Assembly: GCA_013368325.1 (NCBI GenBank)
Contig: JAACJK010000109.1
Coordinates: 1,178,001 to 1,242,000 of the forward strand
DNA length: 64,000 bases
DNA from: Ephemerocybe angulata
Taxonomy: Eukaryota > Basidiomycota > Agaricomycetes > Agaricales > Psathyrellaceae
Direction of reading: 5' to 3'
Part shown: positions 47,095 to 58,338 of the stretch, piece after piece
How the letters are laid out: the number at the start of each line of letters is the position of its first letter
Numbering within the stretch: position 1 is the first letter of the stretch
Notes under the pieces: generated by a model
Database searches by the model: none
Told to the model about the DNA's origin: nothing
Seen by the model: the letters and a program-made list of their open reading frames with translations, nothing else
Program-made: the position numbers and the translations under genes

Positions 47095-48430
47095 CCACCG
47101 ACTTTACGATTTCTGGCCTAGGTATGTCGATTTCCACCCTCGTTCCTTTCCCTATCTGACAAGTACTCCAGGGTTCTTCTGAACTCCTCCCAGACTTAAT
47201 GCTCGATTAACGAGTAGCCCTTCCTGCCCGAAGGTGGGGGAACGATCAACCGAATGGAAACGATTGTACGATATGTCACAGGCCCTCCTCCCTCCCTCCG
47301 TCGCCGCCTCCCCCATCCCTCCTCTAAACCGTACAAGCTCTCTGTTTTTATTGCTCTTTATTCTCCCTCACCCCTACTCCAGATTCACCGTAATGGAACC
47401 CACCACCGTCCTCTCTCGCCTCCCCCGTCATCCCTCCGCTTCCTCCACCCCGCCCGTCCGTCTGTCTATCGTCTATCCATTTTGTTCTGCTTTCTGTGTT
47501 TGTTGGCTTCCTTCGTGGTCCACTGCTTTGCAACGGTCGAGACGGCAGTCAACGCACGATACCCTCGGCCATACTCAATGCCCCCTCGCTTCGCTATCGC
47601 GCTGTCCTCAGCTATCGTCGTTGTCCGCCTGCTCTCGTCTGTCACTTAGCACTGTTTCCATCTGTTTCATGTTCCATGTTCTCTCTACGTATGTCTGTCT
47701 GCCCCCTTTGATTCGAGATTTCCTTCCCTCATTTCCCCTGCCCCATCCAACCCAATCCGCTTCGCCATCACCCATCTTTCTTTTGTTCCCTATATCGAGC
47801 CGATTGCGCTCCCCCGCTCACCCTTGGCTTCCTTTGTTGCATAATCTGTACCCGAGCTCGGTATTCGCCGGCTCGGAACAATTTCGCCATCCTTATGCCT
47901 CGCCCAAGCAATATGCCCTAAATCACCTAAAAGCCCATATCGCAGCCCTGTTCGCCGGACGCGCCCTGCGTGCGTGCCCGCGCTACCTATGCCCCATTCC
48001 CTTTCTTTCAATCAACCGCGCTTGCTCGCACCCCAGCCCTACATACATATGCTTACCCATTCTCTTCTTTTCTTTGTTACGGATACTTTTTCTCCTTTCC
48101 ATTTCCATTTCATCTCGTCTCGTCTCGTCTCATCTCTCCTCGATCTCCGCCGCTCTCCGTTTCCCCGCCTCACTTTCTCTTGCGTTTCTTCTCCTTTCAA
48201 AATCGCCCCGTTCTCAATTCACATTATCGCATTCGTTCAAACGCACGTACTATCGACTCCGCTTTGCATCACCCCAAGTACCCTGGACCTCATCGCACCG
48301 CAGCAAAACGTAACTCTGTACTTATTATATAGCATTGGCAAGGCGCACAGGCATAGTGGTAGCTATGTAGGTGGTGTAGCTTGGACGTCTGCGTTTTTTT
48401 TTGTGTACATTAGACGGTGGCCAAAAATTC
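47095..48430. other. Pyrimidine-rich non-coding tract
   Basis: From about 47270 to 48240 the plus strand is strikingly C/T-rich, with a (CTCGT)n run at 48113-48130. A 359-codon frame (47234-48313) is open only because the composition gives few stops; its product is Ser/Leu/Pro monotony with no domain, so it is not called as a gene. The tract could be the 3' untranslated region of the 46090-47094 gene or a promoter for an unseen transcript. Confidence 0.5.
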
Positions 48431-48886
48431 TGCGTTGCGGTGCGGTAATTTGCGGTAAATATACGAAAACTAAAATCTTTGGGCCTGGATGCGTACGTAC
48501 ATAGTTATATAACTCAGCATATGTCAGTACAGTCTACCAGCATAGAAATAACAAAGCGAGGAGGTGCCTATGGAATACCTGATAATATGTCAAAGTTGGT
48601 CCAATTCCAGCGACTGTTGGGCAAATCACAGACTCTAGAGCATGAAATAGAGCTATATGAGAACTACCTTTATATATATGGTATGGCCCACCTCATACAT
48701 AACGACTTTGGGCAGTGGAACCCAACACCTTCCCCAAACCAGGGAATTGATGTTGAGCCTTAGTTGATTCCCACGCGTCAAGTTGCGTTGACTTGCAGTG
48801 ATCTGCATGTACTTTGCGGTTATTTGCGTTCACTTGCATCGAATTTGCGGTAGGTGACCTTCAATTTGCGGTGGGTTTGCGTGAAA
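48431..48886 (+). repeat. Left cluster of TTGCGGT/TTTGCGT heptamers
   Basis: TTGCGGT or TTTGCGGT occurs at about 48434, 48449, 48813, 48844 and 48865, with variant TTTGCGT at 48823 and 48876, all on the plus strand. Confidence 0.7.
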
Positions 48887-49489
48887 AGATTTTCTTTACA
48901 GGTGGGACCTTAGAATACATTAGTTATGGAAGTATATTAGTATATTGTATCTCTCGTTGTAGTATACAATCCCATATTGTGTCTCACGGTGCCATCAATA
49001 TGGAGTGTGCCGGGCACGAATCTAATCGCCGTGCAAAAACTACCCAAAGGAAATGGGAAAAACCAAGCTAAGTACATTAGAGGTATATTCTGGGTATATT
49101 ATACAAAATTTGGAGAGGTGACGAGATCAGGTTCAGCTGTGGTGCAATGAATAGTTGGTGGGTGCCCATATTGAGACGTGCACGGCGCCATCAAAGTTTG
49201 ATAAGTCAACCGCCATTTTGCACCCCACTCCACAAGTACCTAAAGAATTCAGGAGATAACTTGACATTAGATTTAAGGTAGCTAGAGCATCGTGAATATG
49301 GAATCTTGTGAGGCGAGTGCATCAGGTTCAGCAGTAAACATCAATATACAATTCATTCGCACTTTTGGGGGACAGAGCTATACTACGATACATGATGCTT
49401 CTTGGCTCGCTTTTTACTGCCAGGAATAAATCCTTCGTCCGACTCCCCTTCTCCCCTTCGTTTCTCTGTCTGTAAACGTTGATCCATAG

Positions 49490-50688
49490 TCACCTTTCTG
49501 GTGAGGCGAGTTGCGACTGGGACTGGGGCCGGAAGGTGAGCGAGTTTCTCTTGTTCCTTCTTCTTTGGCTTCGGTGAGCAGTTTCCGAAACGGAGAGGTG
49601 GCTCGTGGGTGGGCGTGGGTGGTCATGATATCCTTCGTGCTCCCAGCGGAAGTATTCTTCACCAGTCTTGATATCCTTCGCGCGATACCGATGGCACCTG
49701 GCGGCACAGTCATGGTGGACAAGTGGACCGGACCCGCATAGGGCGCAGCCGGCGTGAATTTGCTTCTCCTGAGTGCTGGGATCGGTTTTGGGCTTCACTG
49801 GGCGTGCACAGGCCGGATTGGGGCATACGTCGACCCCAAGACACTTGCTCGTCTTCGCTTTTCCAATGGCAACGGAGTATTCAGTGGTTTTGCGGTTCCA
49901 GTTGCTTGTACCATAAGAACGGAACTGCCATTTCGCCTGGTCGTTATTTGGCTTTGCTTCATCCTCCGTTTCGAATTTTCGAACTCGTTTTCCATTCGGC
50001 CAGTCGTATAGCACAGTTCCTAGTATATTTTAGAGCATTATATCGTCGTAGGCACTATAGACGTACCAGGTTCCGCTGTACATATTCCCTCTTCCTCTGA
50101 TTCTCCTTCCGAGTCCGAACTCGAATCCAATTCAGCGCTGACCTTCTGCTTTGCCTCTAGTGCTGCCTGAGGTTCGTCCCTAGCTTGCGGTACCTTTTTG
50201 CGACTGTCTGCGGCTGGGGATTTCGCGATTTTTGCTTGTTCGGGCACGGGTAAGTGCTGTCTGGTTGCGGCGGGTTGAACGGTCTCGATGGTCGGCATTT
50301 TGGGTGGTTGCGTCGCTTCAGGCGGGTTGAACGAAGGCATAGGTACTCCAACATTGTATGCTCCTGGATTTCCGTAACCTAGACACACCAGAACGAAGAT
50401 TATCAGCCTAGCATTGCTTGAGCCCTGAAGTTGGAACTCACCATTCATGTACGGTGCCGAAACAGACATGTATTGGCTTGGATGGTACCCATGGAGCATC
50501 ATATGGGGTGGTGGTTGCGCATACGGACTGTATACATGCCCTGGAGGAGCAGCGGGTTGGTACATTGGAGGATATTGCATGGGGTGGTGCTGATACTGCG
50601 GCTGGTTCACAACGGGCACTGGTGGTGCTTGTTGCTGTTGCTCGTCCTCCGAAAAGAAGGCAAAAAGCGCCCTTTTGAGTCTCTTCAT
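49490..50688 (-). CDS. GCM/WRKY-type zinc-finger protein, transposon-related
   Basis: Exons 50688-50442, 50378-50067 and 50019-49490 give 362 residues; the start is taken at MKRLKRALFAFF but could be further upstream. The N-terminal half is Pro/Tyr/Gln-rich and disordered, and an acidic serine stretch follows. Residues about 185-320 form the zinc finger: WQFRSYGTSNWNRKTTEYSV, AKTSKCLGVDVCPNPAC, CALCGSGPLVHHDC and the final WEHEGYHDHPRPP with its His pair. This matches the GCM-like fold of the WRKY-GCM1 superfamily, widespread in basidiomycete proteins and related to Mutator-type transposase DNA-binding domains. After HPRPP a different frame (continuing to 49383, with basic GSKKRAKKHH) looks more like coding sequence, so a frameshift near 49540-49600 is likely. 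Confidence 0.6.
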
Positions 50689-51285
50689 GTCTTGATGATC
50701 TGTGTGAGGCAAAACGTGCGTTATTAGAGGTTGTCGAGTCCTCAAAATCTTTGGAGCGAGGCGCCTAATCGGGAACGGAAGCTTATAATGGCCCAGCAAA
50801 ACATCGCTCCAAGAATCAAAGTCTGTAGGCGAAAGCGCATATATTGGGTCTATAATGTACAGATACAATCTCTAGGAACCTGTTAACACCAATATACCAG
50901 CCATACTCGAGGCGGACGACTTACCACAGCCCACCCCGCCCCTATTGAGGGTCACCACCGGCCATCAATCCTGTTCCCCAAGCCCATGCCCAACCCTCCG
51001 TCTTGCGCGCCTCTCTAAGCCTCAAAAATGTTTCCGAGATACGCTGGGTATCTGCTGGTTGAGTGGATGTTGGTCCTCGGTGCTCGCTGTTGTGGTGGTA
51101 AGCAGTCACAATTGACGACGTCGTTGCGGTGCTTTGCGTCACCTCAGACAATTCCCACAGTCATTTAACCTCTCCGCTGATCGAGGACAGGCTGGGCTGG
51201 GAGAACGATGCGCTATACCTTATTTACTGACTACTGAACATCTACAACACCCCATTATACCCCCGTGTCCTTCCCCAGAAGCCCT

Positions 51286-51416
51286 ACGCAACACACGCAA
51301 CCTCACGCAAGTCACCGCAAATCCCAAAAATCTTGCGGCAATCAAGGCATTTGCGGTAACTTGCGTGTTATACACCGCAAGCCCATCAATGCAAGTTACC
51401 GCAACGCAACGCAAAA
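51286..51416 (-). repeat. Right cluster of ACCGCAA heptamers
   Basis: ACCGCAA occurs at 51314, 51374 and 51399, with ACGCAA variants between. It is mostly the inverse of the left cluster, but one direct TTGCGGT at 51351 makes the orientation mixed. A further direct copy lies at 51124. Confidence 0.65.
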
Positions 51417-52399
51417 ACCTGAACCACCCATAGACGACGATCAATTCAATTTTGTCTCCTGAATGAACTTCAATGAAGGGTTGTGAGGGTGTGGGGTTGG
51501 AGCGGGGTTACCAAGGGGTTACGGTCTTTTTGGCAGGACCTATGGGTATTGTAGTACGTACGTTGTCAATACGTTAGCGATCTTTGGACTTCTTTGGAGT
51601 CTGGAAATGGAACATGGTAGGCGCTTGGGGCTATGCTTACGTAGTATATTCCCAGCGCCTGGGTCTAACTTCAGTGGCGAGCTCCGCTCGAGAGTGGCCT
51701 TTGCGCTGACAAGGTCAAGTCTTCGTTACAAGCTTCTATACCACGAGGCTTGTTAGCGTACAACCATCACTGAAAGGAAGGCCAGTGCCATGAGTTTGAC
51801 TGTGCATGGACCTCGCCGGGCTCACATTCTGAGATACCGCATGGGTCAAATAGGCGCTCATGACGTCCATACACCGTCCGTCCGACTGCGCGGTTACCAG
51901 TGGCTAGCCGTAGAATGCATCACTTTGATTCTAATCTGTCTATCTGCTATCTAAGCCACTCGAGCACCGGGTATATCTCGCCGATTTCTTAGGTTGAGGA
52001 AGCAGGCAATTCACCGTTCGGCCGGGGAATAAGGGATGGCTTATCGCTCGTACTTACTGATGACTGAGCTGCTTCAAGTTTGAGCTGCATACAAGGAACC
52101 CTTGAAAGTAAACGACAGAGGGTTCAGGAAAGCAGATGATTGTCAATGTGAGATCAGTAAAAGTACATATGGCGTCGATCTTCCGTGAATACCAGACGTC
52201 TACGAACAGGGGTATCCAAGCGAGTGAGTAAAGGGAACAGAAACGAGCAGCAAATTGCGAAAGGAAAAGACGGGGGATACAGAAGTTGAAAAAGATAAAC
52301 TAGCTGAAAGCAAAGCGACAATCCAAGGAGAACCCGAAGCAATCGAAAGCAAAGCAAAACACCGTCGTAAAAGGTCATAACTAAAAACCAATCCACACC
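51417..52399. other. Intergenic
   Basis: Flank of the putative element and 3' region of the next minus-strand gene. No gene or RNA was recognised. Confidence 0.45.
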
Positions 52400-55186
52400 C
52401 TAAATGCCCCACTCGTCCAAAACACCCCCACTATGCATCCCCATCGTCATCCCCATCCTCCTCGTAACCCGATCTTCCACCCGCTCCCTCTCCCGCCCGC
52501 CATACCCATCCGACCCACTCAACCAGCCCGCCCACCAACTCGAGTTCTCCTCCTTAACGTTCCTCCGACTCCGACTGCGTAGCGTGTCCCCGTCCAGCTC
52601 ATCATCTTCCGCACCCCCCGACAACCGTTTCTTCCTCCGAGCCTTCCGCGACGACGCATCACGCTTGCGCGAGACACTCCCCGCCTCGCCCTCAGGCTTC
52701 GTGCTAGCGTAGCTCTCAGGCAGCGTGGCGAAGCTGATGCGCTTCGGCGTCGACATGCCTGAGCTGGGCGGGGTGTTCGAAGGCGTGGACTTGAGAAGGG
52801 CACGTGTGACGAGCGTGCCGAGGTTCGCTGCGATACTCGAGCTTGAGCTCGAGTTTGAATGCGACAGCTCCTTCACAGCCTCCACTGCCGTCTTCGGCGC
52901 CTCTCCATTGACCCCATCCCCCGCCGATGCACTCGCACTGGCAGGCGCCTGAGCAGTCCCTGGCGGAGGCGTATCAACACCACTCCCACCTTCACTCCCC
53001 TGTGCTCCCATCTGGAAACTCGATACACTCGGACTAGGACTCGGACTCGCACCTGACCCATCCCCCGGCAACCCCCTCTTCTTCATAACACTCTTCAACG
53101 GAGGCTCCCTCGGCCTCGTCGAGCTCGTATGCACACCCTTCGTGAACATCCTCGAAATAGACGCCGTCGCGGTACTCGTGCCCGCGAACGGCGCGACAGC
53201 CGGCGAGCGCGGCATGAACGCGGGCGGTTTCCGACTTGTGACTTTCGGGTGCAAAGGTTGCGGGATGAACACGAATGACTCGGCGTCGTCCTCGTCCTGA
53301 TCTTCTTCTGGTAATGGAGGCGGAGGTTGCGCTGGGGGAGGCATCTCGTCCAGGATTTTCCGCAGACTGACGACGGTCTTCTTCGCTACGCATCCATTTC
53401 CTTCGCTCGATGAGGACATATCCTCGTCTGTTCCCTCTGTCGGGGGAGTCATCTGCCGCACGTGCATTGCAGGGGACCGCTGCACACGTCCAGATGCCGA
53501 CCGGCCTGACCGACCTGACGACGTTGATCTCGACGACGACGCCAGGGAGTGCTGGTCCGCAGATACCGACCGCCGTTTCGACATAATCGGCGAACCGTTT
53601 CGTGAATGTGAGGGTGATGATGGCAGATGGCGATGGAGACTTCGTATTGACCTTGACTGTGGCGACATGTGGGGCGTGCAAGGACTAAGGAGATCGAGGG
53701 AATCGGCTGCAGGTGGGGGGCTCGAGTTCCTTCTTCTCAGCGAGGCTACGCTGGATAAAAAGGAAGAAACGAAGCTTGAAGGCTCAGACGCCGTGACGCT
53801 CGGCTTCCGCCTCAAGCCCGCAGGCACTGCCGAGGAAGTCGACGGCTGGGGAGCCGTAGGTGTGGATAATGATAGGCTCACAGCACTGCTCCGCGCTGCA
53901 AGGTTTGAAAGCATATTGTAAGCCGGGGTTGACGGCTCCGCGAGTCTATCGGTCAGGAAAGGTTCCAGTGCCGGGGAAAAGTTACGCATTGAGGAAGAAG
54001 AAGGCAGCTGGGCTGTGGATGAGGACCCTGTCGACGACGAGAACCTCGTGGTAGGCGTGGATCCCAGAGAGTGGGGGAAAGAAGGTAAGGAGGGTCGTTT
54101 GCCGAGGGTCGACGGAAGCATGATCTCGCCGGCGGAGAAGTCAAGGATAGGATCAAGTTGTGGTGTCTGAAACGATACTAGCGTCGGGGATGAGATGGAT
54201 GAAGTCGCGTCGATGTGCATCGTAAGAGCACGCGGAGGGGGTGATACCAGTGTGGCACGATCTTGCGGCGCTAAACGAAGTTGAGAAGAAGACTGGGGTT
54301 GAACCTGGTAACGTAGATCCTCCATGCTAGCTCTTGATATATCAGCTAATGGACTCGAAGATGGGGGCATGCTCTTGCTGATCGAGCCCGACGGCAATGC
54401 CCTCGACCCGCCGTCTTCGTCATCATTAAACAGCGAGTCCACGCCTTGCTTGATCATGTCTAACTGTTCAGTCCAACCCTCCTGCACATCCCAATTCCGA
54501 AGCAAGTTCGACGAAAGCCCGATAGCTCGTGCCTCTAGCGCCGACTCTGCGTGCCCTGCGTGGTACTCCGGCGCCGTGAGCAGTGCCGACATGGTGGCTC
54601 TCGTTGAGATCGAACTTTCCAGCAAGGTATTCGACATCTCCAGCGCATGAACGCTGCGCTCAAGCAGACTGTCGAGATAACTGTCTACGTCTTCCGAGTC
54701 TGTGCGGGATCGGAGCACTGCTGTGGAAGAGTGTCGGCGTTTGTGCGATGGGGTGCTTGGCCCAGCGTGCTGCTGCTGCTGTTGCAGAAACTTCTTCTGC
54801 CTGCGAGGCGATGCAGTATGTGGGGGATTGGAGTACGAATGCTGGTGTCTTGAATAAAAGTGTTGTTGGGGTTTCTGCAGGAATAGCGGTTGGTGTAGGG
54901 CTGGATATCTGGACGGCTCTGGATCGTCGTTGTCCAATTCAGTCTCCTCGTCGGCCTCTTCCGCGCTGTCCGGGTAGTCTGGCGGTCTATCCGAGAACAC
55001 CTGTTCGTCCCTGTGTTGTTCCCTGCCCAGTTCCCTGTCCTGCGACCACGCTGGCGCTGAACGCAGGGCCTGATGGTATTCTGGTAGCGTCGTGTTGTCA
55101 GGCGAGATCCTCAGCGTCGTTTTTCGAGGTTTCTGCCTGCCCTTGCGCGGCGGAGAAGAGAAAGAGGGTTGGGCGTTATATGCCAT
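52400..55186 (-). CDS. Long intrinsically disordered protein, single exon
   Basis: A 928-residue uninterrupted frame, unusual in this intron-rich window. Composition is Ser/Pro/Arg-rich with a poly-Gln run (about residue 137). The most ordered part is a helix at about 165-205 (SEDVDSYLDSLLERSVHALE, then MSNTLLESSISTRATM). Near residue 820 is KRISFATLP, which fits the PP1-docking RVxF consensus. LKSVMKKRG and KSRRKKRL-type basic patches and SSWWAGWLSG at the C-terminus are probably short conserved motifs. I do not recognise a named family. The persistence of a 2.8-kb frame with clear codon bias and two ordered patches makes it a real gene; a phosphatase link is inference. Confidence 0.7.
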   Translation of the reverse strand: MAYNAQPSFSSPPRKGRQKPRKTTLRISPDNTTLPEYHQALRSAPAWSQDRELGREQHRDEQVFSDRPPDYPDSAEEADEETELDNDDPEPSRYPALHQPLFLQKPQQHFYSRHQHSYSNPPHTASPRRQKKFLQQQQQHAGPSTPSHKRRHSSTAVLRSRTDSEDVDSYLDSLLERSVHALEMSNTLLESSISTRATMSALLTAPEYHAGHAESALEARAIGLSSNLLRNWDVQEGWTEQLDMIKQGVDSLFNDDEDGGSRALPSGSISKSMPPSSSPLADISRASMEDLRYQVQPQSSSQLRLAPQDRATLVSPPPRALTMHIDATSSISSPTLVSFQTPQLDPILDFSAGEIMLPSTLGKRPSLPSFPHSLGSTPTTRFSSSTGSSSTAQLPSSSSMRNFSPALEPFLTDRLAEPSTPAYNMLSNLAARSSAVSLSLSTPTAPQPSTSSAVPAGLRRKPSVTASEPSSFVSSFLSSVASLRRRNSSPPPAADSLDLLSPCTPHMSPQSRSIRSLHRHLPSSPSHSRNGSPIMSKRRSVSADQHSLASSSRSTSSGRSGRSASGRVQRSPAMHVRQMTPPTEGTDEDMSSSSEGNGCVAKKTVVSLRKILDEMPPPAQPPPPLPEEDQDEDDAESFVFIPQPLHPKVTSRKPPAFMPRSPAVAPFAGTSTATASISRMFTKGVHTSSTRPREPPLKSVMKKRGLPGDGSGASPSPSPSVSSFQMGAQGSEGGSGVDTPPPGTAQAPASASASAGDGVNGEAPKTAVEAVKELSHSNSSSSSSIAANLGTLVTRALLKSTPSNTPPSSGMSTPKRISFATLPESYASTKPEGEAGSVSRKRDASSRKARRKKRLSGGAEDDELDGDTLRSRSRRNVKEENSSWWAGWLSGSDGYGGRERERVEDRVTRRMGMTMGMHSGGVLDEWGI

Positions 55187-55378
55187 ATGGACGAGCAGTA
55201 TAAAGCAGTGATAAGGATAAAAGCATAGCGAGACTGAGTCAAAGACTGAGAAGTGTTGGAGAAGCGAGTCCCGATCAGGTCAGGCGCCGCCTCCACCACC
55301 CCAATACGGCTCCCGGCCCGGACCGCGTGGACATGCCTTTTAAGTCCGATGCGTGGCGAACGTCAGTTGCCAATCACC

Positions 55379-55989
55379 ATGTCAAAGCCAAGTATCGCCT
55401 GCAGCCGCAAAGTTAATCCTGAGGGCGTCCCCAAGCTCTCAGCGGCCCAGGTTTGGAAGGGCCTTACCCTCAAGGCAAGGGATCCCGTCAGTTTCATCCC
55501 CATTGCCAAATCTTCCGAGATTATTGAGGACTTGGGCAACACGGTACGCGCTTTATCGACGTCACTGCTCCCTGCACGAACAATGGTGACTGAAGATCTT
55601 CACATTTCCAGTTCACTCGCAGGGTCGTTTTAGGCGACAACCCTCCCATTACTGAAGTCATTGTCCAGCATGAGGGGGCCATCGTACGTTGCATTTTTCT
55701 TCGACTTGGTCATCCTTGTTTCTGTCTTGCTCATGCTGATTTGTTCGCTTATCGAAAGATTTACTTCGAGTCCCCTGAGACCGGCCACAAGGTCACCAAC
55801 ATCCTGTCTTACGACGAGAACAACGAGCTCATCCTTACGTACTGCTTCGCCAATGGTATCCCTGGCCAGAAATTCACTGACCAGGTCCCGGCCCCCGAGG
55901 TGCTGAACCAGAGTGCCGGCAAGTCTGTAGAGAAGACGCTCGAGGTCATCAGGAGGATGGTTGCGGACGGTACCATCAAGGAGGAGTAA
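55379..55989 (+). CDS. DUF1857 (SRPBCC-fold) protein
   Basis: Exons 55379-55543, 55612-55683 and 55759-55989 give 155 residues. Family pattern: LSAAQVWKGLTLKARDP near the N-terminus, then GDNPPITEVIVQHEG, IYFESPETGHKVTNIL, ELILTYCFANGIPG and a final amphipathic helix (KTLEVIRRMVADGTI). DUF1857 proteins adopt the SRPBCC/Bet v1-like ligand-binding fold and are common in fungi; some lie near secondary-metabolite genes. No such cluster is visible here. Start chosen at MSKPSIACS because it keeps the domain's first strand; an in-frame upstream extension is low-complexity. Confidence 0.82.
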
Positions 55990-56153
55990 ATAATTAGTGT
56001 AACTCTATGTCGACCAGAAGATAGATCCAAAGAAACGCGTGTACCCTGCCGGTTAGAAATTACCCGGAGTCCAGAACACGGTCGGAGGACACAGACAAAC
56101 ATCAGTGTAAGGCCGCTATAGCTGGCGGGAAACAAAAACTGAGCATTACGCGC

Positions 56154-58338
56154 CTATCGTATTTCCACACTATTCTTCGCCGTAGGTTCAACATCCTCTC
56201 CGTCAGCGTTCCCAACTTGGAAGACATCCCCAGACTCCCTAACACCCCTCTGAGCATGCTCTGGCCCATCCCTATTTGAGCCCGTATTGTCATGGCCATC
56301 ACGGGCCACCCCCGCAGGATTCAAAGGCATACTTTCCTCGTCTTCCCGAGGCAGCAGTTTAAATCCTTCGTCTTCCTTACTCTTTCCTTCCTTGCGATTC
56401 CGTACGCACATCCACACACCCACGCCACCACCGACGAGAACTAGGAGGACAAGCGCGGCTGAGCCGACATTGAAGTACGCCTCCCACATTGCCTGCGCTC
56501 TCTCTGGCGTCTCATCTTGGCCAAGAACCCTATTCGAGCTAGAGTTACCAACTGCGGGCAAATAGATCGGTTTAGCGCCGGCTGCGGAGGGGCCGAGGGT
56601 TGAGGGAATCCGTGCAGTGCCCTCTGCATAGATGGACGTGAAGTTGACGTTCATAAATCGGAGCATCATGTCGTGCGCGACGTGAGGGAGATCGAACGGG
56701 ACCATATGTGACGCGTTGAAGATCTGAAGAGGTTGTCATTAACGCGGACTTGGAAGCAGAACAAGAGCTTTGAGGGCAAGCATACCTTCACGTAAGTCAA
56801 ATTCCTTGAGCTCACCCATGTCCCAGCACTGCTGCCATTCACACTCCAGTTCTGCGTTTGCACGTTCCCGAGCCCCTTTGCCCCATTCCACTTCAGCTCC
56901 CTGATCATGTTTTCAATCCCGAGATAATTGCAAATCAAATCTTGGTCCCCTGCAAAAATCAGGACGGGAATTTTGGAAAGAACATTTGGGAGGACAGTCA
57001 CCGAGGACTGCTCCTCTTTCTCCCGAAACGCGGTGTGCACTGCAGACCTGCACTCTTTCCATGCGCCCGGATGGGCATTTGCATGAAGGGCGTCGACGAC
57101 GCCAGGGCGCCCGAGGAAGTCGGTGATGGCGTGCATCTCTGGTGGCCAGTTCATTCCACAGTCAGGGGCTGTGTCCTCGTAGCGAACGTCGTACATATTC
57201 AGACACATCTTCTTTCCATGCTGGCTGCAAGGTATGCATTAGACACTGAAGGCATGGCGATATTCAGGGAACTTACTCCGGAGTCTTCTTTAAAACTATT
57301 CCCATCATAGCACTCGTGCATCCAGTGATCGACATTGGCTCATCCTCGACCTTTGCAATTTTGGCTTCACACCGGTCTTGCAACTTCTTCACATGCTCCC
57401 AGTCCTCGCTACCCTCCTCCAACAGTCCCATCTTGACCCCATAGTCAAAGTAGGAAAGCGACTGGCGCTTCACGTCCATCCATCCGTTTCCAATTGCGAT
57501 ACCACGGAGCGGAACATCAAGATTAGACTTGAGGATGGCATCGGCGAAGTAAGGTATCCACTGCCCAGCAAAGCTCTCGCCCGCCATATAGGTATCGGCG
57601 TACTTGTACTCCGGGAAGACAGAGTAGAAGTTGCGCATGAATTCAAGGAGGTGACCTTGCGCATCCTTAATAGTATGCGCGTAGTTCTCCTCGCTGGTAT
57701 ACGAGAAACCCGTCCCTGGAGGCTGGTCAACTGTAGAGAACGATGTTAGCGCTGCAATGATGACTTCTATTGGTAACGCACCGAAGACCATGGTCGCGTA
57801 CTCTTCCCAACCACCCTCCTTGACGTTGAAGCTTTCCTGCCCAGCAGCCTTCCCATCCCATCTCCAAGGCCCAACCTCCATCATAGCACCATCGAATGAC
57901 GAACATCCTGGCCCACCCTGAACGAAAAAGAATGAGTATACAATTGAGTCCGGGACGTGCTGTCGTATACACGTACGTTGAACCAAAATATCACTCGCTC
58001 CCTGTCCGCTGCCCTCCTATTCTTCACCATCATAAAGTAGATGTGCGCAGTTACATCGTTTGTCGCGAGGCGCGTCGCGTTGGTTTCTGAAGGCAGATGG
58101 CCAGCGTAGATTCGTAAGGGATGCTCAGGGTGCTGGTTTACTCCAGGAATAGAGTGCACGAAGAATGACGAAGCCGGTGGAAGGGTTGCTAGAGACGGGT
58201 CAGGACGGCGGAAACGCGTTAAAGTACCAGATAATCGTCTAACTTACCTGCTTTCGGAGCAGCGTTGACAGCCCGGAAGGCCAGGAGCAAGAGTGCTACC
58301 AGCCATATCTGGTTGAACTGGCGTACGTGGAAGCCCAT
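56154..58338 (-). CDS. KEX1: KEX1-type serine carboxypeptidase, copy A
   Basis: Six exons (58338-58248, 58188-57977, 57917-57782, 57730-57277, 57224-56786, 56723-56154) give 633 residues. A signal peptide (QIWLVALLLLAFRAVNA) leads the S10 carboxypeptidase domain, with [20 protein letters not shown], nucleophile Ser199 in GESFAGQ (family GESYAG), Asp391 in [10 protein letters not shown] and His450 in [10 protein letters not shown] membrane helix (about 500-520, AALVLLVLVGGGVGVWMCV) and an acidic cytosolic tail follow, the layout of Kex1 in the late Golgi. Kex1 trims C-terminal Lys/Arg left by Kex2 on secreted precursors. It is in tandem with copy B, same strand; introns 2-5 fall at the same positions and give identical exon lengths (212, 136, 454, 439). 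Confidence 0.92.

Larger units (their letters stand above)
48431..51416. mobile_element. Putative degenerate DNA transposon carrying a GCM-type zinc-finger gene
   Basis: Both edges contain clusters of a TTGCGGT-type heptamer. The left cluster (48431-48456 and 48784-48886) is in direct orientation. The right cluster (51286-51416) is largely inverted, as ACCGCAA. The outermost sequences are related: TGCGTTGCGGTGCGGTAA on the left and, reverse complemented, TTGCGTTGCGTTGCGGTAA on the right. Arrays of short subterminal repeats in opposite orientation are typical transposase-binding sites of hAT, CACTA and Mutator-like elements. Inside is a gene with a WRKY/GCM-family zinc finger, a domain shared by transposases and host factors. 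No clear target-site duplication was found, so boundaries are approximate. Confidence 0.45.

Noticed and set aside
47234..48313. 359-codon open frame on the plus strand
   Set aside because: The composition is monotonous Ser/Leu/Pro from a C/T-rich tract with few stops possible. There is no domain, no splice pattern and no ordered region.
48479..48763. 94-codon frame at the left edge of the putative older element
   Set aside because: A/T-rich, short, no ATG context or domain. It could be a fragment of a decayed element gene but cannot be supported.
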